Of a stretch of DNA of 64,000 bases, positions 63,986 through 64,000 are shown piece after piece; the first letter of the stretch is position 1; each line of letters begins with the position of its first letter. The stretch spans positions 248,001 through 312,000 of the forward strand of contig CAUYLG010034683.1 of NCBI GenBank assembly GCA_963573385.1. The letters run 5' to 3'. Below the pieces are notes generated by a model that worked only from the letters and a program-made list of their open reading frames with translations, ran no database searches and had not been told where the DNA came from. The DNA is from Cacajao melanocephalus. Lineage: Eukaryota > Chordata > Mammalia > Primates > Pitheciidae. The translations under genes were made by a program, and so were the position numbers.

Positions 63986-64000
63986 AATACATTTTTTAAA

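Overview
The window is primate, almost certainly human, nuclear DNA. It carries at least 17 Alu elements (some nested, several with intact target-site duplications), primate L1P/L1PA pieces over much older L1M, L2, MIR and CR1/L3 fossils, and solo LTRs of ERV1, ERV-K, ERVL and MaLR types. I find no credible protein-coding exon, tRNA, rRNA or known ncRNA gene. The longest open frames are explained by tandem repeats, antisense L1 or GC-rich chance frames, so I read the window as intergenic or deep intronic. Repeat family names are from memory of consensus sequences, not from a search.

Layout. 1-22.5 kb is GC-richer, with Alus, many MIR/L2 relics, one MLT1-type LTR, an L1P fragment, and long unassigned stretches including three possible conserved regulatory blocks (2490-2760, 4700-4860, 6470-7160). 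22.9-38.3 kb is AT-rich and dominated by antisense L1 fossils, with two solo LTRs (24854-25996 ERV1-like, 28364-29447 ERV-K-like) and a long L2-like segment. 38.7-39.55 kb is a 45-bp minisatellite. 39.9-46.2 kb holds L2 remnants, a (CCTT)n tract with a duplicated, foldback-bearing unit, and an ERVL-type LTR. 46.3-48.9 kb is an antisense L1M with an inverted sense segment at its end. 49-57 kb holds two or three LTRs, L2, a hAT-like DNA-transposon scrap and a CR1/L3 reverse-transcriptase fossil. 57-64 kb has Alus, a 190-bp polypurine tract, an old L1, a 19-bp minisatellite (61520-62397) and mostly unassigned sequence.

Most interesting pattern. Several short segments (about 40-340 bp) exist as a second, usually inverted, copy only 0.3-1.7 kb away, and in three cases one copy is bracketed by short direct repeats resembling target-site duplications: 8875-9048 (copy of about 9331-9485), 12752-12876 (copy of 12328-12447), and 33644-33987 (copy of about 31830-32167, inserted into an Alu). 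They look like locally templated insertions rather than members of a dispersed repeat family. This is an inference from reading the sequence and needs alignment to outgroups.

No gene-gene cooperation can be described because no genes were found. Possible regulatory content is limited to LTR promoter/polyadenylation motifs and the candidate conserved blocks.
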